The notes: a model not told the origin generated them from the sequence alone. A DNA stretch of 64,000 nt from Campylorhamphus procurvoides (GCA_013396655.1 WBMV01001031.1:635053-699052), one strand, 5' to 3'. Shown: positions 10,622 through 22,480, counted from the stretch's first letter. Numbers and translations: made by a program.

Positions 10622-13600
10622 AGGGATTCCTTGTCCCTGTTTTCCCTTTGTTTGCACCTGCTCTGCTCAGTGCAAGAGAAAACAGGCAGCGACAGTCCAG
10701 GCTTGGTTACAAGGGATGCTCTGGAGCTCAGGCTGGGAATTTTGCCCCCAAATGCTGTGTCTGGAGTCTGTTTTTCCAATACACTCAATCCCAAGTAGAG
10801 GGTTCCAGCCTCTCAGAAACATCCCTGGCCCCAGCAATCTGGGGCTCTCCTGGTTGATACCCAGAGGTAAACACATCCTTCATTGCTCTAAGTCCCACTT
10901 TAGGCCCCCACAGGATTTTTTTAGCAATGAGTTCTGCATGGTATTTGGTGGGGAAATATTTGTATTTGATCTGATCTGAAGCCAAAACCAGAGTGAAAAC
11001 CAGAGAGATGCTGAGCAGGACAAAGGCTGTGCCTGTAGCACCATGTGCTCACTTGTCCCCTCTGGTCCCCAGCCAGCTCCCACCGAGCTGCTTTGGGGAG
11101 CAGCAGTCTGGGACAGGGCAGAGAACTCCAGGGCAATTCATATGTGGAGCACATTCCCTCTTCAACACGTGGATGTAAGAGCATGTCAGGAAAAGCTGTT
11201 CAAAGGATGCTGAAAGACACAGAGTTACCCAAATCACTCAGAAAGCCACTGGCAAATCCGAGAAAGCCCCTAAATACACTTCTGGGCATAATGTCACATC
11301 ACAGGAAAGGGCCACGAGCAGTGTTATCCTGCCTCAGACACTCCCCACATCTTTAGGGGAATATCCAGGCAGAAGCACAGAACTGTATTTTCTAAAGGAG
11401 TTCTTAAGTGATCCATTTACTTAAGGAGGGTGCAAAGCTCTTCATTTGTAACACAGGCATAGATTTAATGATGAAATGGATTTTCTTCAGAAGTTTCTGA
11501 AGGTTTTTAACAGGCTTTGAGCATTAAAGAGAATGGGAGATAAGCCTGGAATTTTGCCTGGTGATTTGAGCTGGATTCTCTCCCTTTCCCTTATCCCAGG
11601 CACAAGCTGGTAATTAGAACACGTTACCTTCCCTCTGGAAAAAAATACATGTCATGGTGTGCAAGTCTAAAGAGGGAGTTCAGCACCTCCCTATTTCATA
11701 CAACTGAGCTCCTAAAAACACAGCAAGTGGGGGAATCCTAAAAAATAATAAAGCTAAGATTTAATTCAGGCCTGACTAACATGGCCCTGCGAGGACCTTT
11801 CAAACCACCCTGCCAGGAGTTTTTATACAGAAAGAGAGAGAAAGTGAACCCTGTAAAAGCAGTGAAGAGAAATCACCCTGGCCAGTCTGTACAGCAAGAA
11901 CCGAGGCAAGATAAATGGTCATCTGAAGGAAGGGCAGTCTGGCTCCACATGATCAAAGTCCCACCGTGGTCTAACATCCTGAAAGCTTTTCTAACTATAA
12001 AATGCTCTTACACCATCATGTGCTGGACACAAACCTCCTCGATCAGCACCACGAATCCCTCAGGAAAGAATTTCCCTGGTAAAAGGGTCTCTCAGGGATG
12101 TTGTTAAAAACTTCATGACACAATCATTCTGGATCTTTTTAATGAAGTCAGTTCAAGAATGTGGAATTTATGCCACCTGTGGAATCTCTCGCTGTATTTT
12201 TGATGAATTAAGGGCTTATTCAGGTCTGAGCTTGGCCCTTTTGTGCAGTTATTTACAAGTCAGCCTTAATTACAGAATCCTGCAAGCTCAGCTGTCACAC
12301 TGGTCTTATATAATGCACCTAAAAAGAAACAGATTATTTCACACAGGAATTTGAAGCTGTGACAAAAATCAAGAGAAGAAAATATAAATTTCTCTTTCTG
12401 AAAAAAACATTTCCATTCCCCCATAAATTTTTCCCAAAGCACTGGGAAGCAGAGAAGGGCTCTGTTTAATTTATAGCACAATGTTATTCCAGTTACACAC
12501 TGAAATAAAGACTAAAAGTCCATTTGATCTGCCTGTCATAACACAACATTCCAAAAGGAACATTGAAATGCCAAGTGAAATGATAGTTTTACACAACAAT
12601 TCATCTTGTTTAGACTAATAATAACTTTTTTAATTAAAAAAGAATGGAGACATCCATATCAAACCAACAAAGCTCATCTTCATTTTCTTTCTTGTTATGC
12701 AGCAACTTAATTCAAAACTCTCTGCTAGAATAAATTTTTTAAAGTGGGGAAAAAATTTAGGTCATTCAAAATACAGCCCTGTAATGTCAGGTGTTTTCAT
12801 CTCCCACCAGGAGAATAATAAAGGATTTTCACATTGGTTAAACCGAGGCAGCCTGTGACTCTCATGTCAGAACATGGGCAGCAGCCACAGTCTTTAATAT
12901 CAGGGGATAGAAAACTTCCAAATAAACTGGAGGATGGCACAGCTAAAGAAGAGGAGGAAAAAAGGGGAAAAGGGAGCATTTGTGGTTTTCAGCTAGTGTG
13001 GAATTCATAACACACTTGACTTGCTAGAATATGCATATTAAAATTGCATTAAGGCAGGTAAGATAAAAACCCACCAGAATATCTGAATTATGAGAAGAAA
13101 CACTGAATATCCTGTAATGGCCACTGAAAAGTCGTTCAAGTGGTTTTAATGCTGAACTGACTCATTATGTAGGTTTATTAATGACCTCAGGAATTTATAC
13201 ATTAAATCCAATTCAGATTCAAGAAAGGCTTCCACAAATGAAGGTCCCTGAAATTCCAGGTACTGCCTTCCCACAGACCATGAAAGGGAGCACATGAAAC
13301 CTCCTGAACTACACTAATTTCGTGGGATTTGGCCACAAAAACAACATGACACATTCCAAAGGCTGCAGCACAAACCACAGCACTGAGCAGGAGGGACACA
13401 GGGCTGTGTGTGATGCCCTGCTGGGCAAACACACCTCAAAGCTAGCCCAGATAAAGCCAGGCAAGGAAAGCAATGCTGGAGCTGGTGATCTGCAGGGTGT
13501 ATGGATAACCCTTGATGATGCACTGCCAAATTAACAGGAGGATCAAAGAACCTTTCTCCAACAGTGGGACACAGGGATGGAGAATATTCACTCCAGCTCT

Positions 13601-13680
13601 CATTTTTAATGACTGTGCTCTGAATATTCAGCTCATTAGAAAGATAATCGTTCAGCCTCATCCTACAGACATTATAGAGT
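10622..13680. other. AT-rich unique DNA
   Basis: About 3 kb without recognised repeats or genes. A 172-codon plus frame at 10461-10979 starts inside the CR1 and runs out of it, so it is not a gene. The candidate element at 13000-13200 lies here. Confidence 0.5.
13000..13200. promoter_or_regulatory. Candidate element with POU-like palindrome
   Basis: A perfect 12-bp palindrome AATATGCATATT (13028-13039) contains a POU-type ATGCATAT core. It is followed by unique DNA with TTAATGACC and TTTTAATGC motifs. Function is inferred. Confidence 0.27.
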
Positions 13681-13784
13681 CCAGGAATGGTTTTGGTTGG
13701 AAGGAACCTTAAAGCTCCCCTCATTCCACCCCCTGCCATGGGCAGGGTCACCCTCCACTAACCCAGGCTGTTCCAAGTCCTGGC
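13681..13784 (-). mobile_element. CR1 fragment, type A 3' end
   Basis: GAATGGTTTTGGTTGGAAGG, then CCACCCCCTGCCATGGGCAG and CCAGGCTGTTCCAAG. The 5'-truncation junction at the right abuts a perfect inverted repeat (13785-13808). Confidence 0.88.
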
Positions 13785-13808
13785 CATTAGTCCCTTGAGG
13801 GACTAATG
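13785..13808. repeat. Perfect 11-bp inverted repeat
   Basis: Arms CATTAGTCCCT (13785-13795) and AGGGACTAATG (13798-13808) are exact reverse complements separated by TG, so either strand could form a tight hairpin. It sits at the 5' junction of the neighbouring CR1. Confidence 0.9.
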
Positions 13809-13935
13809 AGTGTAATTAGTTACATAATGCAAATATCTCTGTGATACTAATGTGCCGGGTGATCTCCTGTAATGCCTCGTGAAGGCAGGTGCTGCTGAAG
13901 CAGCTTTTTCACATGCATTAGAGGAGTCAAACTGT
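13809..13935. promoter_or_regulatory. Candidate element with POU octamer
   Basis: A homeodomain-type TAATTAG (13813-13819) is followed 7 bp later by an exact ATGCAAAT octamer (13827-13834), the canonical POU-family site. Unique sequence continues to about 13935. Motifs are seen, function inferred. Confidence 0.28.
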
Positions 13936-14030
13936 ATTTTTCAAGATTAACAATAACTGTGTGCAACTGGTGCTGATGTGAGACTGGAGTGCTGCAAGGC
14001 TAATGCTTCCTGACTGCATCAGCCTTAAAG

Positions 14031-14245
14031 CACAGCATGGGGCAGCATTCCAGCTGACCAAGGGTCCCAGAGTGGAACCAAACACACCATGGGGCAGCAT
14101 TCCAGCTGACCAAGGGTCCCAGAGTGGAACCAAACACAGCATGGGGCAGGATTCCAGCTGACCAAGGGTCCCAGAGTGGAACCAAACACAGCATGGGGCA
14201 GCATTCCAGCTGACCAAGGGTCCCAGAGTGGAACCAAACACAGCA
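14031..14245. repeat. 52-bp minisatellite, about 4.1 copies
   Basis: Units begin at 14041, 14093, 14145 and 14197 with GGCAGCATTCCAGCTGACC, exactly 52 bp apart. A 10-bp partial unit precedes them and the last unit ends after 49 bp. I see only two substitutions among copies (C to G near 14150, and CACC versus CAGC at the end of the first unit). Because 52 is not a multiple of three, each minus-strand frame reads the same peptide in rotation, which explains the overlapping long frames here. Confidence 0.95.
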
Positions 14246-14365
14246 CTTTTCGTGGTCCAGAGAGTCACCCAAGCGAGGGGTGTCAAGTGTTGGGTCACTG
14301 CTTGTTGCTCTGGCTGCTGTGAACCCAGGGATGGCTGTTTATGGAGGGCAGGGAGGGGTTTTACA

Positions 14366-14945
14366 AATCCCAGAATCAGAGAGGTTGGCAAAGCCCTGCC
14401 AGCCCAGGGAGCCCACCCTGTGCCCGATGCCCACCTTGTCCCCCAGCCCAGAGCTCTGAGTGCCACGGCCAGTCCTGCCTTGGGCACCTCCAGGGCTGGG
14501 CTCTCCAACCCTCCCTGGGCAGCCCCACCACCCTTTGCAGGCACAAATTCCTCCCCATGTCCCCCCTGGCCCTGCCCTGTCCCATATGAGCCCGTTCCCT
14601 CTGCTCCTGTCCCTGTTCCCTGGGAGAAGATCCCAACCCTCCCCTGGATCCATCAGGGACTTGCAGAGCCAGAAGGTCCCCCCTGAGCCTCCTTTTCTCC
14701 AGACTGAGCCCCCCCAGCTCCCTCAGCCCCTCCTGCTGCTCCAGCCCCTCTGTGTCTCTCCTGTCTGAGGGTCCCTGAACAAGGTTCCAGGTGTGCCCGG
14801 CACAGGGACAGGCACTGCTCTGGTCCTGTGCCCCCACTGGGGCTGGCACAGCCCACCTGGGCACACCTGGGTTCATGTCCAGGGCCTTTCTCATGGGCAG
14901 CTCTCCAGCCAGTGGCACTGGGAGCAGTTTGTCCCCTACACCACC
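14366..14945 (-). mobile_element. CR1 LINE fragment, type D 3' end, long copy
   Basis: Starts with AATCCCAGAATCAGAGAGG and continues with the type D block (GTGCCCGATGCCCACCTTG, then CCCCAGCCCAGAGCTCTG). It passes the CCTGAGCCTCCTTTTCTCC block and reaches an older CR1 interior near TTCATGTCCAGGGCC at about 14874. No reverse-transcriptase frame is reached. The right boundary is approximate. Confidence 0.88.
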
Positions 14946-15690
14946 TAAAACTGGGAACTCCTCCCTGGGGACCTGCAGCTCCTGCACAGCTGAACTCACA
15001 CCGTGCCTGCAGAGCCACCTTGGGGGTCACAGTGTTCACCCCCCCTCACCTTTCCCTGCATGTCCCATCCTTATCAGGGGGATTTGGGCTCCTGGGATGG
15101 ATTAGAGACCCAGAAGAGCCCGGGCTCCATGAGGAGGATGCCAGGCAGTGCCTTGGAGGTGTCTGTGCCAGAGCTGAGAGCCAGGACAGTCAATTATCTG
15201 GGCAGGGGAAGGGACCTGATGGATAATTCCATTACCCGGGGGGTCAGACCATTAACACATCACTCTGTACTTCACAGGCTGCCCCGGAAAACGAATCCTG
15301 ATCCCTGACTGGTTAGACAGAGCCTAAAAGGAAATCCAATGTGCCATAATATTAATTAGGTGAGCAGGAGCAGCCCTGCAGCACCTGCTGGTGCAGCCAG
15401 GCTGGGAGAGGGGGATTGCTCTGTGCAGAGTTTTCAGCTGCCAGAGGTGACACATCTACTTACAAATTAGTTCTTCATCCACCACTAAGGAAAATTAAGA
15501 GTCAGAAAACGCTCTTTGGTTTGGAACTTTCTGATCTTTGTTCCTCTGTCTCATCTTATGTGACCTGCCCACAACCTCCTGTCAGGGGCACTCCAACCCA
15601 ACAGCAACGAGAGCTCAAGGGGGCTAAAAAAACAGGCTAAAAATCCCCAAGGAGGGTTTTACATCCTCCTGAAATCTGCATTTCTTTAGC
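14946..15690. other. Unique non-coding DNA
   Basis: The left end is GC-rich and may hold further CR1 interior that I cannot prove. No gene recognised. Confidence 0.45.
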
Positions 15691-15786
15691 ACAGAACCCC
15701 AGAATGGGTTGGGTTGGGAAGGACCTCAAAGCCCATCTTGTTCCACCCCCTGCCTTGGGCAGGGACACCTCCCACTGGTTGCTCCT
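15691..15786 (-). mobile_element. CR1 fragment, type A 3' end
   Basis: AGAACCCCAGAATGGGTTGG, then GGAAGGACCTCAAAGCCCATC and CTGCCTTGGGCAGGG. Stops after about 95 bp (5'-truncated). Confidence 0.9.
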
Positions 15787-18704
15787 AAAAACCTAAATTA
15801 TTCCCATATACTGAATAGCTTAATGAGCCTCCCTAGACATATAAATCCCAGGTATTGGAAAGGGGAACAACAACACCCCAAAATCAAAGAAAACATTATT
15901 TCTCAAACTTTAGTTACTCAGCAAGGTCACAGTCTGGGTATGGCCTCGGTGATGTCACTTGGAAAGAATGAGGTTTGACATCAAACTTGAGGATTCATTT
16001 CTAAACCTAAAAAGCACACACGTGGCATCCAACATAAATAGTTAATTAAAACAAGGATCATTAAAAATGCAAACAAAAAAAAAGGAACCCTGAGAATCAG
16101 GTGAATTTGTGCTGAGAATACAAAAATACAGCACATAGAAAACCACATATAAAGATCCATATAAATCCTGTGACTCGACTATATACATATATAATATATA
16201 AATAATAAGATTTTTAAATTCACACTCGTAGCTGAACAATCAAAGAGGCAGCAGCTCCTGCAGACTCGGGACTGCCAGTGCTCACTGTTCCACAGTTCCA
16301 AAGCAACCAGTAATTAGGGGCTGCACGATCAAAGCTTTTAATGCTGAATTTTCAAAGCAATTTGTAACCATTAAGCAAAGGTTTCAGCTCACGGGCAAGG
16401 CATACATTGCTGTGCATCCTCAATGAAGAGTTAAATTGGAGGAAAAAAGGAAAAATTCAGCTTTTCCATGGTTATGCAAAGAATCCATCTTGGCTGAAAC
16501 AGAATATAAAGGCCAAATCCCTCCTTTTCTGCCTTAAAAAGGAAGATGTAGAAGTTTCCACAGTCTTTGTAATTGTTTTTGCTGTAAGTTTTGCATTATT
16601 TTATTCAGCAGAAGAGTCACACTTTGAAATATCAGCACCAGTCCAGAAACCCATTTATGAGCAGCAATTACTGGAAGGTATTGATTTGAAGCTTCAAGGG
16701 AGATGGATTAAGTTTGGGTTTGGATTTTTTTAAAAAAGGGAAATAATTAAGCCAGACACTGCATGTCATATTGAGGCTAATAAAGTTGTTGGAGGGGTTT
16801 GCTGTCGCTGGGCTGTACAGAAGGGTAAATATCAGGATGGTGCTGCCCCCCAAGTGTGTGTGCTTGGCCCTCCAAACAGCACGTTCAGGAGTGCCCAGGG
16901 TTCCTAATCCTTAAAAACAACCTCATCTTAATAGGTTTTTAATGAGAAACAGGGACAAAGTGTCAGGAGCAGCAGCAACCCTTTAGATAAAAAAATTCCT
17001 GTTGAGGGATGCAAAGTTAAACTCAAGGTGAAAAATAGCAGAAGGGTTTACAGGGGAACTGGGGCTTGTCTTTGGTCATGGTGTTGGTGAGAGCCAAACA
17101 AAGGTCCTTAATGCCCCAATCCGTGGGTCAGAGCAAGGATCTGCACTTATCCCACCTGAATCCAAGCCCAAAGCTCACCAGGAGCCAGGATGTGCCTGCA
17201 GGTCTGTGCCCAAAGCTTTGGGAACCGCAGCCCTTCGCTCCTCACATTGCAGGTGTCACGGTGTTCCTGCCTTTGGAGGGGATAAATTGGGGGGCTTTTC
17301 CATCTGGGAACCTCTGTGGCTTGGAGGGGTTTGCTGGAGCCAGGATATCTGACATTCCGAGGGGGAGACAGAATTCCCCAGGCGTGAAACTGCACCCTGT
17401 GGGGACAGAGCTCTGCCAAAATGAACCTGCTGGAACAAAGAGGGGAGAGAAACCAATGTGGTGGAAAACCAGCTCTAAAACCGTGGGGTGGGAGGAGGGA
17501 ACAGCAGAAACCTGCACTCCCAGAGAAGTTCATTTTTGATGGGAAATCATAACCAAAAAATGTGTAACTACAGGAATTTTCTCTTTGGGAATACACAGGG
17601 GTTTTTCTGCAAGATTTATGTGCACCACACAGTATGTAATAACACCTAAATACCTCCAAAACCCCAGCCTGCCCTAAAGCACAACATACACGGTTTAGAT
17701 TCTCAGATGTTTATTTAAAACATCCTTTGTAATTTGGTTTGTTTGGGTCTTTTTGGCTTTGTTTTTGTGTTGGTTTGGGGTTTCTTTACTAACGAAGCTG
17801 ATGCAGCAGGTGATCACACCCTCCTGCCCTGAGCCCTGCAGCATTTCCAGTATCCAGCCATTCCCATTGCTATTTCCCTCACTCCAAAAAAGCCCCAAAC
17901 ACATCCCAGGTGCCTCCTGGGGACAGTGCAGTCCCCCCTGCTCACCCCACGTACCTCAGAGGAGCTGCCATGGGAACATCTCCACTCAGCCCTGATCTAT
18001 TTGGGAACGGAGCAAGAGGAATATGCAATTCCACAGCCTTTGAAATGCATCCATTAACAACATTTGCCCGTGTTTATTTAACATTTCCCCAGCCACAGCC
18101 AATTTCCATGATCCATCACTCAGGGCGGCTGATAAAAGGTGCAGTAACCAGGTGTGACAGGTAACAACATAATAATGAATGATGGAACAGCTTGGGGAAT
18201 TGTAAAGCCCACATCCCAACAAAAGCATTGTTTCTGGGTCACATGGTTCACAGGCACCATCCACTATTTATGTGCCGGGTGACAAAATAAATATTGCAAC
18301 AAACACGTTTCCTTCTCTGTGCCATGAAACTTCGTTCTCCTGGCCATTCCTGCAGGTTTTATTCCCTCTTTTTCACGGAAGCTGTAAAAGAGTCCTCTCA
18401 AATGAGTAGTGAGACTCTTCTCCCTGGCCCCATTTTGGGTCACACCGTGGTTGTTCTCACTATGAAGCACTTTGACTACATAAAACTTTACAGCCAGGTA
18501 CATTTGTTTGGTTTCTCACATAAAATATATCACGCAACGAGGAGGAGGCTGATGGCAGTAAGAGCCTGAAATTACTGCAAGGATTTTTGACACTTTTCCC
18601 TGGAATTACTCCCACTCTGTCCAACAAAGCAAGTCCTGCCATCTGCCTACAAACCCTCAGCATTTCAAGCTTTGATATTCCAAAGTCACTGACCTTGCTG
18701 CTGC
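15787..18704. other. AT-rich unique DNA
   Basis: About 2.9 kb without CR1. Has an A-run at about 16074-16083 and an ATA-rich patch at 16183-16206. Frames at 16407-16733 (plus, 108 codons) and 17147-17659 (minus, 170 codons) have no recognisable domain. Confidence 0.5.
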
Positions 18705-18930
18705 TCTTGGAATGGAAGGGACCCCAAAGCCCACCCAGTGCCACCCCCTGCCATGGGCAGGGACACCTCCCACCAGCCCAGGGTGCTCCAAGCCCCGTCC
18801 AACCTGGCCTTGGACACTTCCAGGGATCCAGGGGCAGCCACAGCTTCTCTGGGCACCCTGTGCCAGGGCCTGCCCACCCTCCCAGCCACCAATTTCTTAC
18901 CAAAATCCAACCTAAATCTTCCCTCTTTTA
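18705..18930 (-). mobile_element. CR1 LINE fragment, type A 3' end
   Basis: TCTTGGAATGGAAGGGACCC, then the complete TGCCATGGGCA to CCCAGCCACCAATTTCTTAC body. The first bases of the tail are diverged or missing. Confidence 0.93.
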
Positions 18931-19921
18931 GAAGAAATAAAATGGTACTTCTGAAATGCCCATTCCTGCTCACACCTGGAACATGGACGGGGAGGAGGGA
19001 ACCAACAAAGAATGGAGAGGGGAGAAAATTACCAAAGTGCTGCTTGGGAAACTGCCCCAAACGGCCTGGAAAACAACATTCCCCTTTTTTTTTTTTTTTC
19101 TTTTTTGAGAGGAGACATAACTGCAATAATAAATGGTCGAGGAAATTGCCATGAGTTAATTACTTTTCGTGTTTATTGCTGTAATCAGCACGGGCTGTTT
19201 TCTAGACAAGCTGTTAAATACAAGAAAACAAATAGCAACGATGATTTGGGAAATTAGAATATCCCAAGCTGCACCAGAGTGTCCTGCAAACAGCACAGGG
19301 AGTGGCTATGTGACATCTCCCAAACACCCACGGTGGCTCAAAGGGTCTCCTCCCCAAGGACTGACGCCTCTCTATTAACAGGGAATTCCCCCTGGGCATG
19401 GCATTTTGTCTACATTTGGAAGGCAATAAGAAACTGGAGTGGATTGTTTGCCTTTGGTTGCCAAGGTCACTCTGCCTTGAGCTTCATTTCCTGCAAATAC
19501 TGGGCAAAGGCTCCTCCATATGTCAGGGTTTGGGGCATCTCTTGGAACAAACTGATGTCAAGCCCAATCCCATCCACTGTCTTTTGGCAGGTTCTTTCAC
19601 TCTGTTTGGTCAACTTCTCCAAAACCCACTATTCTTAGCAAGACAAAACCACTCAAATTATTCCATTATTGTTTTCCCTGTATCTTCAATACCAGAAATC
19701 AATCTTTCCTGGGTTTTTTTGTGCTCTCCCTCATCACAGGGTGTTTGAGGGAAAAGGGAGAGCTCAGAGAGCCTTATAAAGTGGCACTGGCCTGGCAAAA
19801 TTTTTGAATTCTTTTTAAAAAATCCCACCAGATCACTGAATTCTGTCAGATCTTCCCTTTCCCTCCCCAACAGCCTTTCTGTGCTCTGCCTCCCAAACTG
19901 AGAAACACAGTAACTTAATTT
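18931..19921. other. Unique non-coding DNA
   Basis: Contains a T15 run at 19085-19099 followed by CTTTTTTG. No gene or interspersed repeat recognised. Confidence 0.5.
19085..19106. repeat. Poly(T) tract
   Basis: Fifteen T, one C, then six T. It is not attached to a recognisable retrocopy. Confidence 0.85.
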
Positions 19922-20218
19922 ATCATGGAATAGTCTGGGTTGGAAGGACCTCAAAGCCCATCCAGTGCCACCCCTGCCATGGGCAGGGACACCTCCCACT
20001 AGCCCAGGGTGCTCCAAGCCCCATCCAACCTGGCCTTGGACACTCCCAGGGATCCAGGGGCAGCCACAGCTTCTCTGGGCACCCTGTGCCAGGGCCTGCC
20101 CACCCTCCCAGCCAGCAATTCCTTCCCAATATCCAACCTCACCCTGCTCTCCTCCTCTTTAAGGCCATTCCCCTCATCCTGTCACTCCCTGTCCTTGTGG
20201 AAAGTCCCTCTCCAGGCT
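19922..20218 (-). mobile_element. CR1 LINE fragment, type A 3' end
   Basis: ATCATGGAATAGTCTGGG, GGAAGGACCTCAAAGCCCATC, the box and body through CCCAGCCAGCAATTCC, then TTTAAGGCCATTCCCCTC and GTCCTTGTGGAAAGTCC. About 300 bp, strongly similar to the copies at 28471, 35548, 37632 and 52685. Confidence 0.95.
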
Positions 20219-20724
20219 GTTTGCATCCTACAACCATCCCTGATGCCCAAAAGTTCCTTTATCCCTTCCTGGAATGAGCAGTGTTCCTTTTTTCCCTTAA
20301 CTGGTGGAGAGGAGCCCTGCTAAGGTGAACTAAGGCCAGGCTGGAGAGTGCAGTAACATCAGGGCAGGACAATCCTCCAGCCAAAACCAGCAAGTATTCC
20401 CCAGGGTTTTGGAGGAGTCTTCTCATGGCTGTGACTCCAGAAATGAGCCCATGGTGCACATTTAGCTCTGGAGGCTGGAATTCCTGCTCCATGACCCTAA
20501 AAACTATAATATATTAAAAATAAAAAAAAACATATAAAACCACCTCAAAACCCACCAAAAACACCACAGTAAATTTCAAAACGTTTTGCTCTTCCATCAG
20601 CTGAAATCCAGACTTCTTTACCCAAACCCCCCATTTCTAGCATTGATTCACTATTAAAAAATCAAAGACCAATCTTTTTGAAAAGCCTGACACCTTTCCC
20701 TCTGCACCCCAGTGGCACCTTTGC

Positions 20725-21110
20725 CTCACTTGTATTATCGAATCCCACTTGCAATTATTAGTCCTATTTCATATTTTAATGTAATTACGTTTGGCCTTTG
20801 CTCTAATAAATCCTTGAGCCAGGAATTCAGACAAGAAATTCAACTACCCTGAGCCTGCTAAAGAGAAAATGCTGAAAGAAAGGCGATGTTGCTTAAATAG
20901 CTTTGCTCCAAAATCAATACAGAATACATTCATAAATTAACAATCACTCCAGACTAAAACATTTATTGCTGGAGGAACCCTGCATAATTAAACTATGAGG
21001 ATGAATAACAAATTAATATTTAATTTTAATTTTTGGGTTAAAAAATTAACTTGGCTACCTGACTTTATTTCTGCTGGAGATTATTTGCCTTAGTTGGTCA
21101 TGACTCCAAA
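20725..21110. promoter_or_regulatory. Candidate AT-rich conserved element
   Basis: Unique block with many homeodomain-type cores (GTAATTACG, AAATTAACA, ATAATTAAAC, AAATTAATATT) and no repeat signature. Inferred from composition; AT-rich neutral DNA can look the same. Confidence 0.25.
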
Positions 21111-21219
21111 TACTGCAGGTTTTTAAAGGTCAGGCTCCAGTTAAATGATCTTAACTGGATTTGTGCCAAAACTCAGAGATGTACAGGGTCAGGGGAACTG
21201 GCAGAGTCCAAAAAAGATA

Positions 21220-21238
21220 AAAGAAAGAAAGAAAGAAA
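21220..21238. repeat. (GAAA)n microsatellite
   Basis: Four tandem GAAA units within an A-rich flank, read directly. Confidence 0.85.
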
Positions 21239-21427
21239 CCCAAAGCAAATATTGCATTTGGAGTCCCCAAAGGGAAAACTCAGATTAATCAATGTGCTTA
21301 AATCACACACTTGACTCTGGGAATGCCACTTGGAGCACTGCCGTGAGATCCCAGCCTAGGCTGGGTTTAACCCTTCACCTGCCTTTGCTGATGCCACTCA
21401 CGGAGCAGGAGGGGCTGAGCTGGAGCC

Positions 21428-21627
21428 CAGAGGGTGGGCAGGCCCTGGCACAGGGTGCCCAGAGAAGCTGTGGCTGCCCCTGGATCCCTGGGAGCGTCCA
21501 AGGCCAGGTTGGACGGGGCTTGGAGCACCCTGGGCTGGTGGGAGGTGTCCCTGCCCATGGCAGGGGGTGGCACTGGTTGATCTTAAAAGTCCCTTCCAAC
21601 CCAAACCAGTCTGGGATTTCTGATTCC
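21428..21627 (+). mobile_element. CR1 LINE fragment, type A 3' end
   Basis: Sense copy: GCCCAGAGAAGCTGTGGCTG, then GCTGGTGGGAGGTGTCCCTG, ending CCCTTCCAACCCAAACC and a TTTCTGATTC tail. It faces the minus-strand copy at 21731, 3' end to 3' end, about 100 bp away. Confidence 0.95.
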
Positions 21628-21730
21628 ACGATCACTCTTTGCTCCTTGGAAACTGGGAAGTGCTACAACCCTGTAGGAACAACATATAAGATTTAATTAT
21701 TTTTCCTTTTGACATATCACCTTTCATTTT

Positions 21731-22280
21731 CACAGAATGAGCTGGAAGGGACCCACAACGACCATCCAATCCAGCCCTCAGCCCTGCCCAGGACTATCCC
21801 CAGGAGTCATCCCCTGTGCCCCAGAGCATCATCCAAACCCTCCTGGAGCTCTGGCAGCCTTGGGGCTGTGCCCACTGCCCTGGGGAGCCTGGGCAGTGCC
21901 CACCACCCTCTGGAGGAAGAACTTTCTCCTGAGATCCCACCTGACTGCCCTGACACAGCTCCAGCCCTTCCCTGGGTGCTGTCCCTGGTCCCCACAAAGC
22001 AGAGATCAGTGCCTGCCCCTCCCCAGGAAGGTGTCCCTGCAATGAGGTCTCCCCTGAGTCTCCTCTTCTCCATCTGGACACCCCAAGTGCCCTCAGTGTC
22101 CTCACACCTTCCCCTCCAGGCCCTTCCCCATCATTTGCCCTCCTTTGGACACTCCAGTGGCTCCATCTCTCCCTTCCACTGTGTCCCCCCAAACCTGCCC
22201 CACCATTGCAGGTGAGGCCACCCCAGTGCAGAGCAGAGTGGGACAATCCCCTCCCTCTGCCAAAATCCTGCCTGGATGTT
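21731..22280 (-). mobile_element. CR1 LINE fragment, type B 3' end, long copy
   Basis: CACAGAATGAGCTGGAAGGG, CCCTGCCCAGGACTATCCCC, GGGCAGTGCCCACCACCCTC, then GCAGAGATCAGTGCCTGCCC and GAGTCTCCTCTTCTCC. It ends with GGTGAGGCCACCCCAGTGCA and GGGACAATCCCCTCCC. At about 550 bp it is one of the longest copies here but stops short of the reverse transcriptase. Confidence 0.95.
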
Positions 22281-22480
22281 CAGCAGAGGTGTCACTGGTT
22301 AATCCATGGATGTGTGGGATAAGGAAGGACAACAATTCCATCAGGCAAATGTGTTGTTCTGCTCATCCCTCTGCTGTTCCACAGGCAACTTTGCCTCTCT
22401 ATTTGCATCCTGAGCAGTGACAATTGCTGCTTTTCCAGATAAAGCTGCTTTGTTTCAGGTAACAAAGGAGAAGGAGCAAG

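Larger units (their letters stand above)
20219..21427. other. AT-rich unique DNA
   Basis: Holds the candidate element 20725-21110 and a GAAA microsatellite. Otherwise unrecognised. Confidence 0.5.

Noticed and set aside
13927..14544. 205-codon minus frame with a repeated peptide
   Set aside because: It is produced by the 52-bp minisatellite and the adjacent CR1; the same peptide appears in all three frames.
16407..16733. 108-codon plus frame with a hydrophobic middle
   Set aside because: No recognisable family and no splice or promoter support.
17147..17659. 170-codon minus frame and overlapping 157-codon plus frame
   Set aside because: Both strands are open together, which is expected from locally low stop density; no recognisable domain.
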